11,409 bases of DNA from JBFWPF01 sp050250135 (GTDB taxonomy: Bacteria > Chlamydiota > Chlamydiia > Chlamydiales > JAFEGQ01), in contig JBFWPF010000037.1 of the NCBI GenBank assembly GCA_050250135.1, positions 1-11,409 on the forward strand, given 5' to 3'. The notes beneath the pieces were generated by a model that was not told the origin of the DNA, made no database searches, and was given only the letters and a program-made list of their open reading frames with translations. Both the position numbers and the translations under genes were made by a program. This document shows positions 1 to 7,000 of this stretch, piece after piece (the stretch's first letter is position 1; every line of letters begins with the position of its first letter).

Positions 1-58
1 TCTTACGTGCGCTCCAACGCTTGGGCTCCGCACTTTCTGATTCCTTCACGTCTGCCAT
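1..58 (-). CDS. Transposase OrfA-like protein, N-terminal fragment (runs off window)
   Basis: The first 19 codons of a gene are visible, reading MADVKESESAEPKRWSARK before the window ends. The start is well supported: AAGGAGG at 66-72 lies seven bases before the ATG at 58. The KRWSARK stretch resembles the start of the small helix-turn-helix protein (OrfA) of IS3-type elements, which often reads KRWSARRKAEVVLRLLRGE. OrfA binds the element ends and is usually fused to the DDE transposase OrfB by frameshifting. No further domain can be seen. The gene belongs to the element that truncated the neighbouring IS256 transposase. With only 19 residues, another HTH protein cannot be excluded. Confidence 0.45.
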   Translation of the reverse strand, partial: MADVKESESAEPKRWSARK

Positions 59-126
59 TTTCAAACCTCCTTTTGACACGGCAATCATAGCCTAATCTCG
101 TGTCCAAAGAAACTGATGGCAGTATA
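1..126 (-). mobile_element. End of an IS3-like insertion sequence (partial)
   Basis: The IS256 transposase reading frame to the right loses its family resemblance abruptly at about position 126. From there leftward, on the minus strand, the sequence runs into TTTCTTTGGACACGAG, then a strong ribosome binding site and a new transposase-like gene. A TTTGGACAC block close to the end is, from memory, typical of IS3-family termini. The exact terminus (about 124-126) and the target duplication cannot be fixed because the other end lies outside the window. The junction itself is seen directly; the family assignment is inference. Confidence 0.45.
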
Positions 127-552
127 CTGCGTCATTCTGGATACCTGACTGGAGCTGATCTCCAGGCCACAAAGCTCCTCGGTAATCGCCTTCACTTTAC
201 GGGTGGAGACTCCTTGGATGTACATTTCAGCCACTGCCGCCTTAAGGGCCCGTTCCGATCGGCACCCCTTCTCAAGGCTCTGCGGGTAAAACTCTATCCC
301 TCTCACTTTTGGGACATTGAGCTTTAGCGGGCCCACTCGGGTATGCCAGGTCTTGGGCTTGTAGCCATTGGCATATCCTTGACGCTGATCCGATCGCTCG
401 TAGGGACCAGCCCCAATAGTTTGACTCCGCTCAGCTTTCATCACCAAGTTCAGCAGCGTCTCCAAAATGGTCTTCATTGCCTCTGGTTCCTGCTGAAGGG
501 CTTGGGAAATATGGGCCATCAGGTTATCTTGGTTATGGTCTGGGGTCATCAC
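85..552 (-). pseudogene. IS256-family (mutator-type) transposase, truncated after about 142 residues
   Basis: An intact IS256-type DDE transposase is around 400 residues and cuts and joins its element's ends; only the N-terminal third remains. Residues 50-142 carry the family's N-terminal signature: a GYANGYKPKTWHTRVGPLKL block, then NVPKVRG, the helical ERALKAAVAEMYIQGVSTRKV stretch and the SSQVSR motif just before the cut. The start is the first of two tandem ATG codons, behind AAGGAGG. After SRMTQ the frame reads into unrelated sequence for 13 residues and stops at 85, so the DDE core is absent and the product cannot be active. The break coincides with the inferred end of the IS3-like element, so the damage is best explained by nested insertion. 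Confidence 0.75.
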
Positions 553-653
553 ATCCTCCTTTTTTATTCATCATTCAAAAGAAGAATGTTGGCTCCGGGC
601 CTTTTCTTTGACAAGGCCGTCCTTGCCATCAGGCCCGCCCAAATTTACGGACC
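127..653 (-). mobile_element. IS256-family insertion sequence remnant
   Basis: This stretch contains the 5' portion of an IS256-family transposase gene and its upstream leader. On the minus strand a candidate terminal repeat begins near 653 with GGTCCGTAAATTTG, resembling the GTCCGTA...TTG pattern I recall from IS256 ends. It is followed outward by the palindrome TAACGTTA (654-661), a plausible 8-bp target site. The other end of the element is missing here because a second element cuts in at about 126. The outer boundary is inference; the transposase content is clear. Confidence 0.5.
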
Positions 654-670
654 TAACGTTACACTACCTA

Positions 671-838
671 GGGTAGGATAAGCGCTCGTTGGCTGGCAAC
701 TCGGTGGAGCGCCTTAGAGGCTCCGTGGTTCATGCGGGGTTGGAAGGGACTCCCGGAAGCAACTTGTGTTACTACCTTACGCCTCCAAAGCCGCACACCT
801 GAGACCCAATAGGTGCCAATGCCGGGCTTATCCCAGCC
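671..838 (-). repeat. Repeat-like intergenic block with closing helix and an open minus-strand frame
   Basis: This block can be read in two ways. As structure, GGATAAGC (676-683) pairs perfectly with GCTTATCC (826-833). Internal helices are GCGCTC/GAGCGC (682-687 with 707-712) and CACCT/AGGTG (796-800 with 811-815). As coding sequence, the minus strand is open for 56 codons between a TGA at 839-841 and a TAG at 668-670, with a possible GTG start at 796 and an ATG at 733, ending in ALHRVASQRALILP. No ribosome binding site supports a start. Its CCGAGTTGCCAGCCAACG segment (minus strand, 687-704) recurs near the right end of the window. It may be a decayed mobile element or a structured RNA; I cannot decide. 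The AT-rich 840-970 stretch beyond it shows nothing but a promoter region. Confidence 0.35.
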
Positions 839-974
839 TCATCCAGAGCTATAGACAAAGGGCTACACTATCGATATAAATTTTGAGCTGTAGCTTGAGA
901 CTATTTTCGACCTAACAACGATACTCGATGATGTACTTAAATTAAACATTTGATATGCGAAAAATGGTGCCTGT

Positions 975-983
975 TGGTATAAT
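975..983 (+). promoter_or_regulatory. Extended -10 promoter for the methyltransferase gene
   Basis: TGGTATAAT contains a perfect TATAAT box preceded by the TGN extension that lets sigma-70 type promoters work without a good -35. The position expected for a -35 (955-960) holds a poor match. Transcription would begin near 990, leaving a leader of about 20 bases that contains AAGGAG at 1001-1006. This placement argues for the start at 1012 or 1015 rather than the in-frame ATG at 955, which lies upstream of the promoter. Confidence 0.55.
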
Positions 984-1011
984 GAACCCATATCTAAGCA
1001 AAGGAGCCATT

Positions 1012-2142
1012 ATGATGCCTCTTAGCGGCCGTAGACTTGGAACCCACCCTCATAGCCTGGGTTTCAAGCACCAGAAAGGTTGTCACGGCTTTCGCCTAGC
1101 GGTTGCCAAGGGTTTGCCCTCTTCCTCAGGGTTTCCAGCAAGCCTTAGACCCATTGGGAGCCGAGTTGGGCGTTTCGGCTCGTTGCCGCATGGCCAAGCT
1201 GCAAAGCCCTGGACGAGGGTGGCATCTCTGGTCGATTTTCGACCCCAAAGCCTTAAATTCAGCCAGATTGGCCGATCAAGTAAATTGTTCTATGACTTCC
1301 AATCTCGTAATGATAAGGAAAAAGAAGAGATCATTCATAACAAAATTCAGGACACCTACAATGCAGGGTATCGATTCAACAACACCCTGTCACTCCACCC
1401 TTTGGTATTTGATACGCCTATCCTCCAGTCCGAAGGAGATGCATTTTGGTACCATTTAGGCCCGGTTATTCCGTTTTCAACTAAGGACCTAGAAGGCCGC
1501 CCCCAAAACCGGGTAGATCGGTTTAAAGAGGCTGTCCTGCCCTATTTGAGAAAGGGAGCCCTGCTAGAGGACATTGGAACAGGCAACGGCGCTCGGATGA
1601 TCGAGCTGCTTTTGGCAGCATTTTCGACCTACCCGAACGCTCGTTTTGGCCTTGTAGGTACTGATATCAATCTAGGTAACCTGACCTATGCGACAGCTCT
1701 CAGCCATCACTTGGAAATGGATAGCTACTGCCTTTGGGCGCACGGCAATGCGAATGAAGGCCCCATAACGGATGGGTATCCAAATAAACTGGTCCTAACG
1801 TCGAGTCTATTTACCCATCTACTGAGTCCCAAAGACCTATTACGGTTTCTTCCTAAGTTGGGGTCGGCCTTAGGTCCAGATGACCGAGCTGTTGTTGAAG
1901 TGCGACTCCAAGGCAGAGGGGGAGAGCTAGGGAAGAACTTTAAACATTTACTTGACTGTGGCGATGTTACTGCCTCCGCTATTAGCGGAATGGTGAAGGC
2001 GAAAGAATATGTCCCAGGCAATTTTATTGATCAAGAATTCTTGTCCAGCGTATTGCAAATATCGGGTTTAGGGATTGAAAAAAACATTCCTTTAGACGAT
2101 GATAGATCCCACTGGGATCTACTGATCCTTAAAAAGCAGTAA
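1012..2142 (+). CDS. SAM-dependent methyltransferase-like protein
   Basis: A 376-residue protein with the hallmarks of a class I methyltransferase fold in its C-terminal half. Motif I is EDIGTGNGARM (residues 186-196), the glycine-rich loop that holds S-adenosylmethionine. It is followed by GTDIN (216-220), where the acidic residue would bind the ribose. Substrate and subfamily are not recognisable. AAGGAG at 1001-1006 supports a start at 1012 or at the adjacent ATG at 1015. The first 74 residues are peculiar: no aspartate or glutamate, about eleven lysines and arginines, many Gly, Ser and Pro. The underlying DNA holds three strong hairpins (1036-1068, 1158-1181, 1230-1244). This extension may be repeat-derived, a targeting signal, or not translated, although no good internal start exists before the domain. 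A small gene follows 12 bases after the stop, so the two are probably co-expressed. Confidence 0.75.
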   Translation: MMPLSGRRLGTHPHSLGFKHQKGCHGFRLAVAKGLPSSSGFPASLRPIGSRVGRFGSLPHGQAAKPWTRVASLVDFRPQSLKFSQIGRSSKLFYDFQSRNDKEKEEIIHNKIQDTYNAGYRFNNTLSLHPLVFDTPILQSEGDAFWYHLGPVIPFSTKDLEGRPQNRVDRFKEAVLPYLRKGALLEDIGTGNGARMIELLLAAFSTYPNARFGLVGTDINLGNLTYATALSHHLEMDSYCLWAHGNANEGPITDGYPNKLVLTSSLFTHLLSPKDLLRFLPKLGSALGPDDRAVVEVRLQGRGGELGKNFKHLLDCGDVTASAISGMVKAKEYVPGNFIDQEFLSSVLQISGLGIEKNIPLDDDRSHWDLLILKKQ

Positions 2143-2154
2143 GGGAGGCCCTTC

Positions 2155-2412
2155 ATGGAAAGTGTAGGAAGAACATTAATCAGGCAGACGGTAAGAAAGG
2201 TGCCTGTGAAGCCGGATCATACGTTTACTCCTCACTTAGAGCGTTTACGCTTTCAGTCGGTAGACGAGACCCCTAAGTCTTTGCAGATGATTCAGTATCT
2301 GCTTAAGCATCCAAAGGCGAGCTTTCAAGAAAAGCATCAGGTATACCTAAAAGCTCAGGGAGAAATACCTGAACACTTGCGACCCGGCCCACTCAAAAAG
2401 GACTCGCACTAG
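2155..2412 (+). CDS. Small hypothetical protein downstream of the methyltransferase
   Basis: An 85-residue basic protein that I do not recognise. Its ribosome binding site AAGGGAGG (2141-2148) overlaps the methyltransferase stop codon and sits six bases before the ATG, so translation of the pair is likely coupled. There is no signal peptide, membrane segment or cysteine. The N-terminal third is rich in arginine, lysine and valine; residues 42-75 look helical, with LQMIQYLLKHPKASFQEK followed by a second amphipathic stretch. The C-terminus is a proline/lysine tail. The spacing suggests a shared function with the methyltransferase, for example as a partner or substrate, but nothing in the sequence proves it. 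The coding call rests on the good ribosome binding site and operon position. Confidence 0.65.
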   Translation: MESVGRTLIRQTVRKVPVKPDHTFTPHLERLRFQSVDETPKSLQMIQYLLKHPKASFQEKHQVYLKAQGEIPEHLRPGPLKKDSH

Positions 2413-2415
2413 AGT

Positions 2416-2518
2416 TTGAAAGAGACCTGAGCCAAAGGCTAGCAGTGTGTCCGCTACTGAGCGGTTAATAAGCTTGGTTAGCCGTTTGCCTGGGCTATCT
2501 CTAGCACTCTACTTTCAA
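2416..2518. repeat. Nested inverted repeats downstream of the small gene
   Basis: TTGAAAG (2416-2422) pairs with CTTTCAA (2512-2518). Inside, AAAGGCTAGC (starting at 2434) faces GTTAGCCGTTT (2478-2488) imperfectly, and at the centre CCGCT-ACTG-AGCGG (2451-2464) is a perfect hairpin. No run of T follows, so this is not a canonical terminator, although its position just after the operon fits a 3' end structure. It may equally be a small decayed repeat. Confidence 0.4.
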
Positions 2519-2577
2519 GGGCAGGATAACGACTCTCTATCGCCGCCCTCTTATTGCAGCGGGTGACTGGTGCCTTG

Positions 2578-2700
2578 CTAAAGCATAGAGATGAGCTCGA
2601 TCAGAATGGCGACTGCAGTGTAACCGTCAAAATTAGCACGCCTTGAACGAGGTTTCCCCCTATCGTACCCTGGGGGCTTATTCCGAAGGAATAAGATCAC
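2578..2700 (-). other. Possible 40-codon reading frame with hydrophobic tail
   Basis: On the minus strand a frame starting with GTG at 2700 runs to TAG at 2578-2580. It has a basic middle (RGKPRSRRANFDGY) and a hydrophobic end (YTAVAILIELISML). The basic-then-hydrophobic layout looks protein-like, and short proteins with such a tail include type I toxins and transposase remnants. No convincing ribosome binding site precedes the GTG, and the frame is open a further 12 codons upstream. It overlaps two hairpins (2656-2676 and 2677-2695). It may be a gene remnant or chance. Confidence 0.2.
2656..2695. other. Two abutting perfect hairpins
   Basis: CCCCC (2656-2660) pairs with GGGGG (2672-2676). 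Directly after it, CTTATTCC-GAA-GGAATAAG (2677-2695) forms a perfect 8-bp stem with a three-base loop. No T tract follows on either strand, so neither is a standard terminator. They lie in the 560-bp gap between the small hypothetical gene and nrdB. Confidence 0.4.
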
Positions 2701-2727
2701 CTCTGTGCCTCTCTGTGCCCTCCGTGG
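2701..2727. repeat. Short tandem CTCTGTG repeat
   Basis: Three near-identical units occur in tandem: CTCTGTG at 2701-2707, CTCTGTG at 2711-2717 and CTCCGTG at 2720-2726. They are followed by GTAAAATTTT. Runs of this CTCTGTG...GTGGT kind turn up in intergenic DNA of many environmental genomes, in my recollection, but I cannot name a described family. Confidence 0.5.
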
Positions 2728-2800
2728 TAAAATTTTCTAATCAACTTGAGGGTAGGCAATGAAAAGCTGGCACAGGCTTTGCAGATGTCCTAAGACGAGG

Positions 2801-2984
2801 GCTTACCAAGTAAGGTAAGTGTTTAGCTCCTGTAGACGCATCCCGCGACGTGCGGGCCTGGCAGATGCGAGTGGAGCGACGACCCAAGGGCCGTGCGCCC
2901 TGGGGGAGGAGCTCCGCGAAGCAGATGACAGGTCCCCACAAGCGGGTTGCGGCTCAAAGGAGCTAAACGCTTACCAAGTAAGGG
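2801..2984. repeat. Structured element with 17-bp inverted ends and 15-bp direct repeats at the nrdB 3' end
   Basis: GGTAAG-Y-GTTTAGCTCC occurs at 2814-2830 and, inverted with one mismatch, at 2959-2975. The 15-bp sequence GCTTACCAAGTAAGG occurs directly at 2801-2815 and 2969-2983; the right copy contains the stop and last three codons of nrdB. The interior is full of dyads: CGCATC/GATGCG (2837-2842 with 2864-2869), an inner CCGC/GCGG, a 9-bp stem with one mismatch closing on CGTGC (2883-2905), and the palindrome GGAGCTCC (2908-2915). Small non-autonomous elements look like this, but so would a long RNA structure protecting the nrdB message. No protein-coding frame in it is convincing. Confidence 0.55.
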
Positions 2985-3993
2985 CGGCTGCGCTCTGGTA
3001 CTCGGTGACGCGGGTCTCGAAGAAGTTCTTCTCCTTGCCAAGGTCGATCACCTCGCTCATCCAAGGGAAGGGGTTCTTCGAACCAAACTCGGCCTTCAGC
3101 CCAATCCGCTCAAGACGCCGGTCGGAAATGTACTGGGAGTACTCCCGGAACATTGGCGCCGTTAGCCCTAAGAGGCCGCGAGGGAGGCAATCGTTGGCAT
3201 AGGCGACCTCAAGCTCAACCGCCTCCAAGATCTTCTCCCGGATATGGGTCTGAAAGTCGGGGGACCAAAGCTCAGGATTCTCCTCCTTAATCGTGTTGAT
3301 CAGGTCGATCCCGAAGTTGAGGTGGACCGTCTCATCCCGAAGGATGTACTGGAACTGCTCCCCTACCCCGGTCATCTTGTTCTGCCGGTTAAAGGAGAGG
3401 ATCATCGCAAAACCGCTATAGAAGAAGATCCCCTCAAGGATGATGTAGAAGCCCACGAGGTTCTCGAGGAACTTCTGCGCCCCCTCAAAGGTCTTGGTGG
3501 TAAAGTTCTCCTGGATCACATCGGCCGTCAGCTGCATCTCAAAGGCATCTTTACCGTTGATCGAGTTGACCTCGTTATACATGTTGAAGATCTCCCGCTC
3601 ATCAAGGGCAAGGGACTCCACGATGTAGTGGAAGGCATGGGTGTGGATCGCCTCCTCAAAGGACTGGCGGAGGAGGTACTGGCGGGCCTCGGGATTGGTC
3701 ACATGCTTGTAGATTGCGAGGACGATGTTGTTGGCGACGAGGCTCTCAGCGGTGGCGAAGAAGCCAAGATTGCGCATGATCAGGTGGCGCTCATCGGCAT
3801 TAAGGCCATCCTTAGACTTCCAAAGTTCGATATCCTTGGCCATCGGCACCTCGTTAGGCATCCAGTGGTTGTTGCACCCATTGAGGTAGTGCTCCCACGC
3901 CCAGTGGTACTTCATCGGCATCAGCTGATTGACGTCGACCGTGTTGCAGTTGATCAGCCGCTTATCTTTTGCCTGAAATCGTCCCGTTGACAT
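2971..3993 (-). CDS. nrdB: Ribonucleoside-diphosphate reductase class Ic, small subunit (R2c, NrdB)
   Basis: The 340-residue small subunit houses the metal cofactor that starts radical chemistry in the large subunit, converting ribonucleoside diphosphates to deoxy forms in the cytoplasm. Ligands are E83, E114, H117, E187, E221 and H224, each six residues below the C. trachomatis positions 89, 120, 123, 193, 227 and 230. The radical-tyrosine position is F121 (in EEAIHTHAF), the mark of class Ic enzymes, which use a Mn/Fe cofactor rather than a tyrosyl radical. Y216 and W44 match the chlamydial electron-transfer residues Y222 and W51. The C-terminal tail, which docks on NrdA, ends ETRVTEYQSAAALTW and lies close to the Chlamydia version. 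The gene follows nrdA by 12 bases, with AGGTGA before the ATG. Its last codons lie inside a direct and inverted repeat. Confidence 0.96.
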   Translation of the reverse strand: MSTGRFQAKDKRLINCNTVDVNQLMPMKYHWAWEHYLNGCNNHWMPNEVPMAKDIELWKSKDGLNADERHLIMRNLGFFATAESLVANNIVLAIYKHVTNPEARQYLLRQSFEEAIHTHAFHYIVESLALDEREIFNMYNEVNSINGKDAFEMQLTADVIQENFTTKTFEGAQKFLENLVGFYIILEGIFFYSGFAMILSFNRQNKMTGVGEQFQYILRDETVHLNFGIDLINTIKEENPELWSPDFQTHIREKILEAVELEVAYANDCLPRGLLGLTAPMFREYSQYISDRRLERIGLKAEFGSKNPFPWMSEVIDLGKEKNFFETRVTEYQSAAALTW

Positions 3994-4005
3994 CTCTCAC
4001 CTATT

Positions 4006-7000
4006 TTACTGGCAGGCCTCGCAGTCTCCGTCAAGGCTGCAGGCGACCGGTTTTTCTCGTTGTACCTGGATCCGGCTCGAGGCCGAGACACTCTTCATCC
4101 AACGGGGCTGGAGCCCCCGTTTGTTGATGTCGGTTGTCGACTTCTCGATCTGGGTCGCCCCCGTCGTCCGGAGGTAGTAGTTGGTCTTTAGCCCCTTCTT
4201 CCAACTCAGCATATACATCGTGTGGAGCTTTTTGCCGGAGGGCTCGGCCAGGTATAGGTTAAGGGATTGCCCCATATCGATCCACTTTTGCCGCCGGGCC
4301 GCACACTCAATAAGCCACTCGGGCTCGATCTCAAACGCGGTGAGGAAAACCTCTTTGATCTCATCGGGGATCCGCTCAATCTCTTGGAGCGATCCGTCGA
4401 AGTACTTGAGGTCGTCGATCATATCGGCATCCCACATCCCGAGGGCCTTCAGCCGGTCAACCAGGTAGGGGTTGGGGACGGTGAATTCGCCTGAGAGGTT
4501 TGACTTCACAAAGAGCTGCTTGTAGGCGGGCTCGATCGACTGGGTCACCCCGGCGATGTTGGCGATGGTCGCGGTCGGGGCGATCGCCATGCAGTTGCTG
4601 TTGCGCATCCCCTGCCGCTTGACCGCCTCCCGAACCGGAGCCCAGTCGAGGCGGGCGCGCGTATCGAGCTCGACCCACTCCGCTCCCCGCTCCTCCTCTA
4701 AGCACTTGAGGGTATCGAGCGGGAGGAGCCCCCGATCCCATTTTGATCCCTTGTAACTCTCGTAGGTCCCCCGCTCTTTTGCCAGCTCGCTCGAGGCCAA
4801 AATCGCATGGTAGGCGATCAGCTCCGAGACCTCGTCGGCAAATTCGACCGCCTCATGGCTCGCATAGGAGATGTTCTGGAGGTAGAGCGCATCTTGGAAG
4901 GCCATCACCCCCAGGCCGACGGGGCGGTGGCGCAAATTCGCGTTCTTTGCCTCTTGCGTAGGGTAGTAGTTGATGTCGATCACGTTGTCGAGCATCCGCA
5001 TCGCCGTCGCCACCGTCTCGGCCAGCCGCTTCTTATCGAGCCCCTTAGGGCCCACATGCTTAGCTAGGTTAACCGAACCCAAGTTGCAGACCGCCGTCTC
5101 CTCCCTCGAGGTATTGAGGAGGATCTCGGTGCAGAGATTGGAGCTGTGGACGACCCCCACATGGTCTTGGGGAGAGCGGATGTTTGAGGGGTCCTTAAAG
5201 GTGATCCAGGGGTGGCCCGTCTCAAAGAGCATCGAGAGCATCTTGCGCCACAGGGCCAGCGCCTCGACCTTCTTGTGGAGGGGCAACTTCCCCTCCTCTG
5301 CCCTCTTCTCATACTCGAAGTAGCGCTTCTCAAAGGCCCGCCCATACAAATCGTGGAGATCGGGAACATCGCTTGGGCTAAAGAGGGTCCAACTCCCCCC
5401 CGCCGCTACCCGCTTGAGGAAGAGGTCGGGGATCCAGTTGGCGGTGTTCATGTCGTGGGTGCGCCGCCGCTCATCGCCGGTGTTCTTCCGCAGCTCCAAA
5501 AACTCCTCAATGTCGAGGTGCCAGGTCTCCAGGTAGGCGCACATCGCCCCTTTGCGCTTCCCTCCCTGGTTGACCGCCACCGCCGTGTCGTTGGCGATCT
5601 TCAGGAAGGGGACGATCCCCTGACTCTTTCCGTTCGTCCCCTTGATCCGCGCCCCCGTAGCCCTTACATTCGTCCAGTCATCCCCAATGCCCCCTGCCCA
5701 TTTCGATAGCTGGGCGTTGTCGGCAAAGGTCTTGAAGATGTGGTGGAGGTCATCCATCACCGTCAGCAGGTAACAGGAGGAGAGCTGCGGGTGGGTTGTC
5801 CCCGAGTTAAACAGAGTCGGTGTCGCCGAGACGTAGTGGAAGCGGGACAACACGTTGTAAAACTCGATCGCCCGCTGATTCTTCTCCCTCCCTTCATTGA
5901 GGGCCAGCCCCATCGCCACCCGCATCCAGAAGATCTGCGGCGTCTCGATCCGCTTCTCCTCCACGTGGATAAAGTAGCGGTCATAGAGGGTCTGCAGCCC
6001 CAAGTAGGTAAAGTCGAGGTCTCGGGAGAGCTCCATCGCCTCGGCCAGCTTGTCGGTATCGAAGCTGAGGAGCCGCTTGTCGACCCGCTCCTCCTTGATC
6101 CCCAGCTTCAGGTACTCTTTAAAGTAGGTGTGGTGGATCCCCTTGATCCCCTTATCGGTAGCAGGGGCGCCCAGAATTTCCCGGTAGATGCTGTCGAGTA
6201 GCAGCCGTGCCGCCACTTGGGAGTAGGCCGGCTCCTTTTCGATCCGGGTCCGAGCCCCCATAATTAGAGCCAAGTCGACCTCTCCCTCCTTCATCCCATC
6301 GTAGAAACTCAAAATGGAGGCCTCGAGAAGCTCCTCAGCCGATGCCCCCTCTAGCCCTTTGCAGGCAAAGGTGACCCGCCGCTTGAGCTCCCGCTCGCTG
6401 ACCTTCCCTTCACTCCCATCGCCCTTCACGATCTTAAAGGAGCGGCCGTGTTGCTGCGCCTCCTCCTGAGGCTCTACCTGGTGCTTGCGCTCGTCGGCAT
6501 GCCTTGCCCTATAGAGAATGTAACCACGGGCCACCTCATGGTAGCCCCCATCCATCAGCGCGTTCTCTACCTCATCTTGGATCGTCTCAATCCCCAGCTC
6601 AACGCCAGCTTTAGCCAGCTCCATCGCCCGGCCCACCACCCGCTCGGTCAAGAGGTTGATCCCCGCCACATCGGTATCGGTGATCTCCTCCTTGTGGGCC
6701 ACAAAGGCCTTTTCGATCGCCGATGCGATCTTCATCGGGTTAAAGCGGACCAGCTGCCCATCGCGCCGGGTGATCCTCAGGTTACGGGGGGAATCCTCTC
6801 TCAGCGCCTTGTGGCTATCCCGGTAGAGGATGTAGTCGCGGGCCACATCGTGGTAGCCCGCCTCCATCAGCTTGACCTCAACTAGGTCCTGGATCCCCTC
6901 TACCGTAAGACGGGCGCCCCGCTGCCCCCGCTCTAGGCACTCCTCGGTCACCAAGTGGGTGATCCGCTCCACCGCTGCCACTAGCTCATTCGCCATTGCC

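Noticed and set aside
676..833. SRP RNA, RNase P RNA, tmRNA or tRNA
   Set aside because: None of the conserved cores of these RNAs could be found in the sequence; only generic hairpins are present.
670..834. Homology between the block at 670-834 and the stretch 2518-2684
   Set aside because: Both start with AGGGYAGGATAA and end with GGGCTTATYCC at a similar distance, but the interiors do not align, so I treat the end similarity as coincidence.
955..1011. Earlier ATG (955) as the methyltransferase start
   Set aside because: It lies upstream of the extended -10 promoter and lacks a ribosome binding site, whereas AAGGAG is correctly placed for the ATG at 1012 or 1015.
1103..1459. 118-codon alternative frame inside the methyltransferase
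   Set aside because: It contains a protein-like patch but has no ribosome binding site and ends within the conserved methyltransferase region, which is read in the other frame.
2741..3041. Short overlapping frames across the element downstream of nrdB
   Set aside because: Arginine- and proline-rich frames in all directions are expected from a GC-rich palindromic sequence; none has start signals or recognisable motifs.
3244..3990. 248-codon plus-strand reading frame opposite nrdB
   Set aside because: It is an antisense shadow of a strongly conserved gene, low in complexity (valine, leucine, aspartate), and has no independent support.
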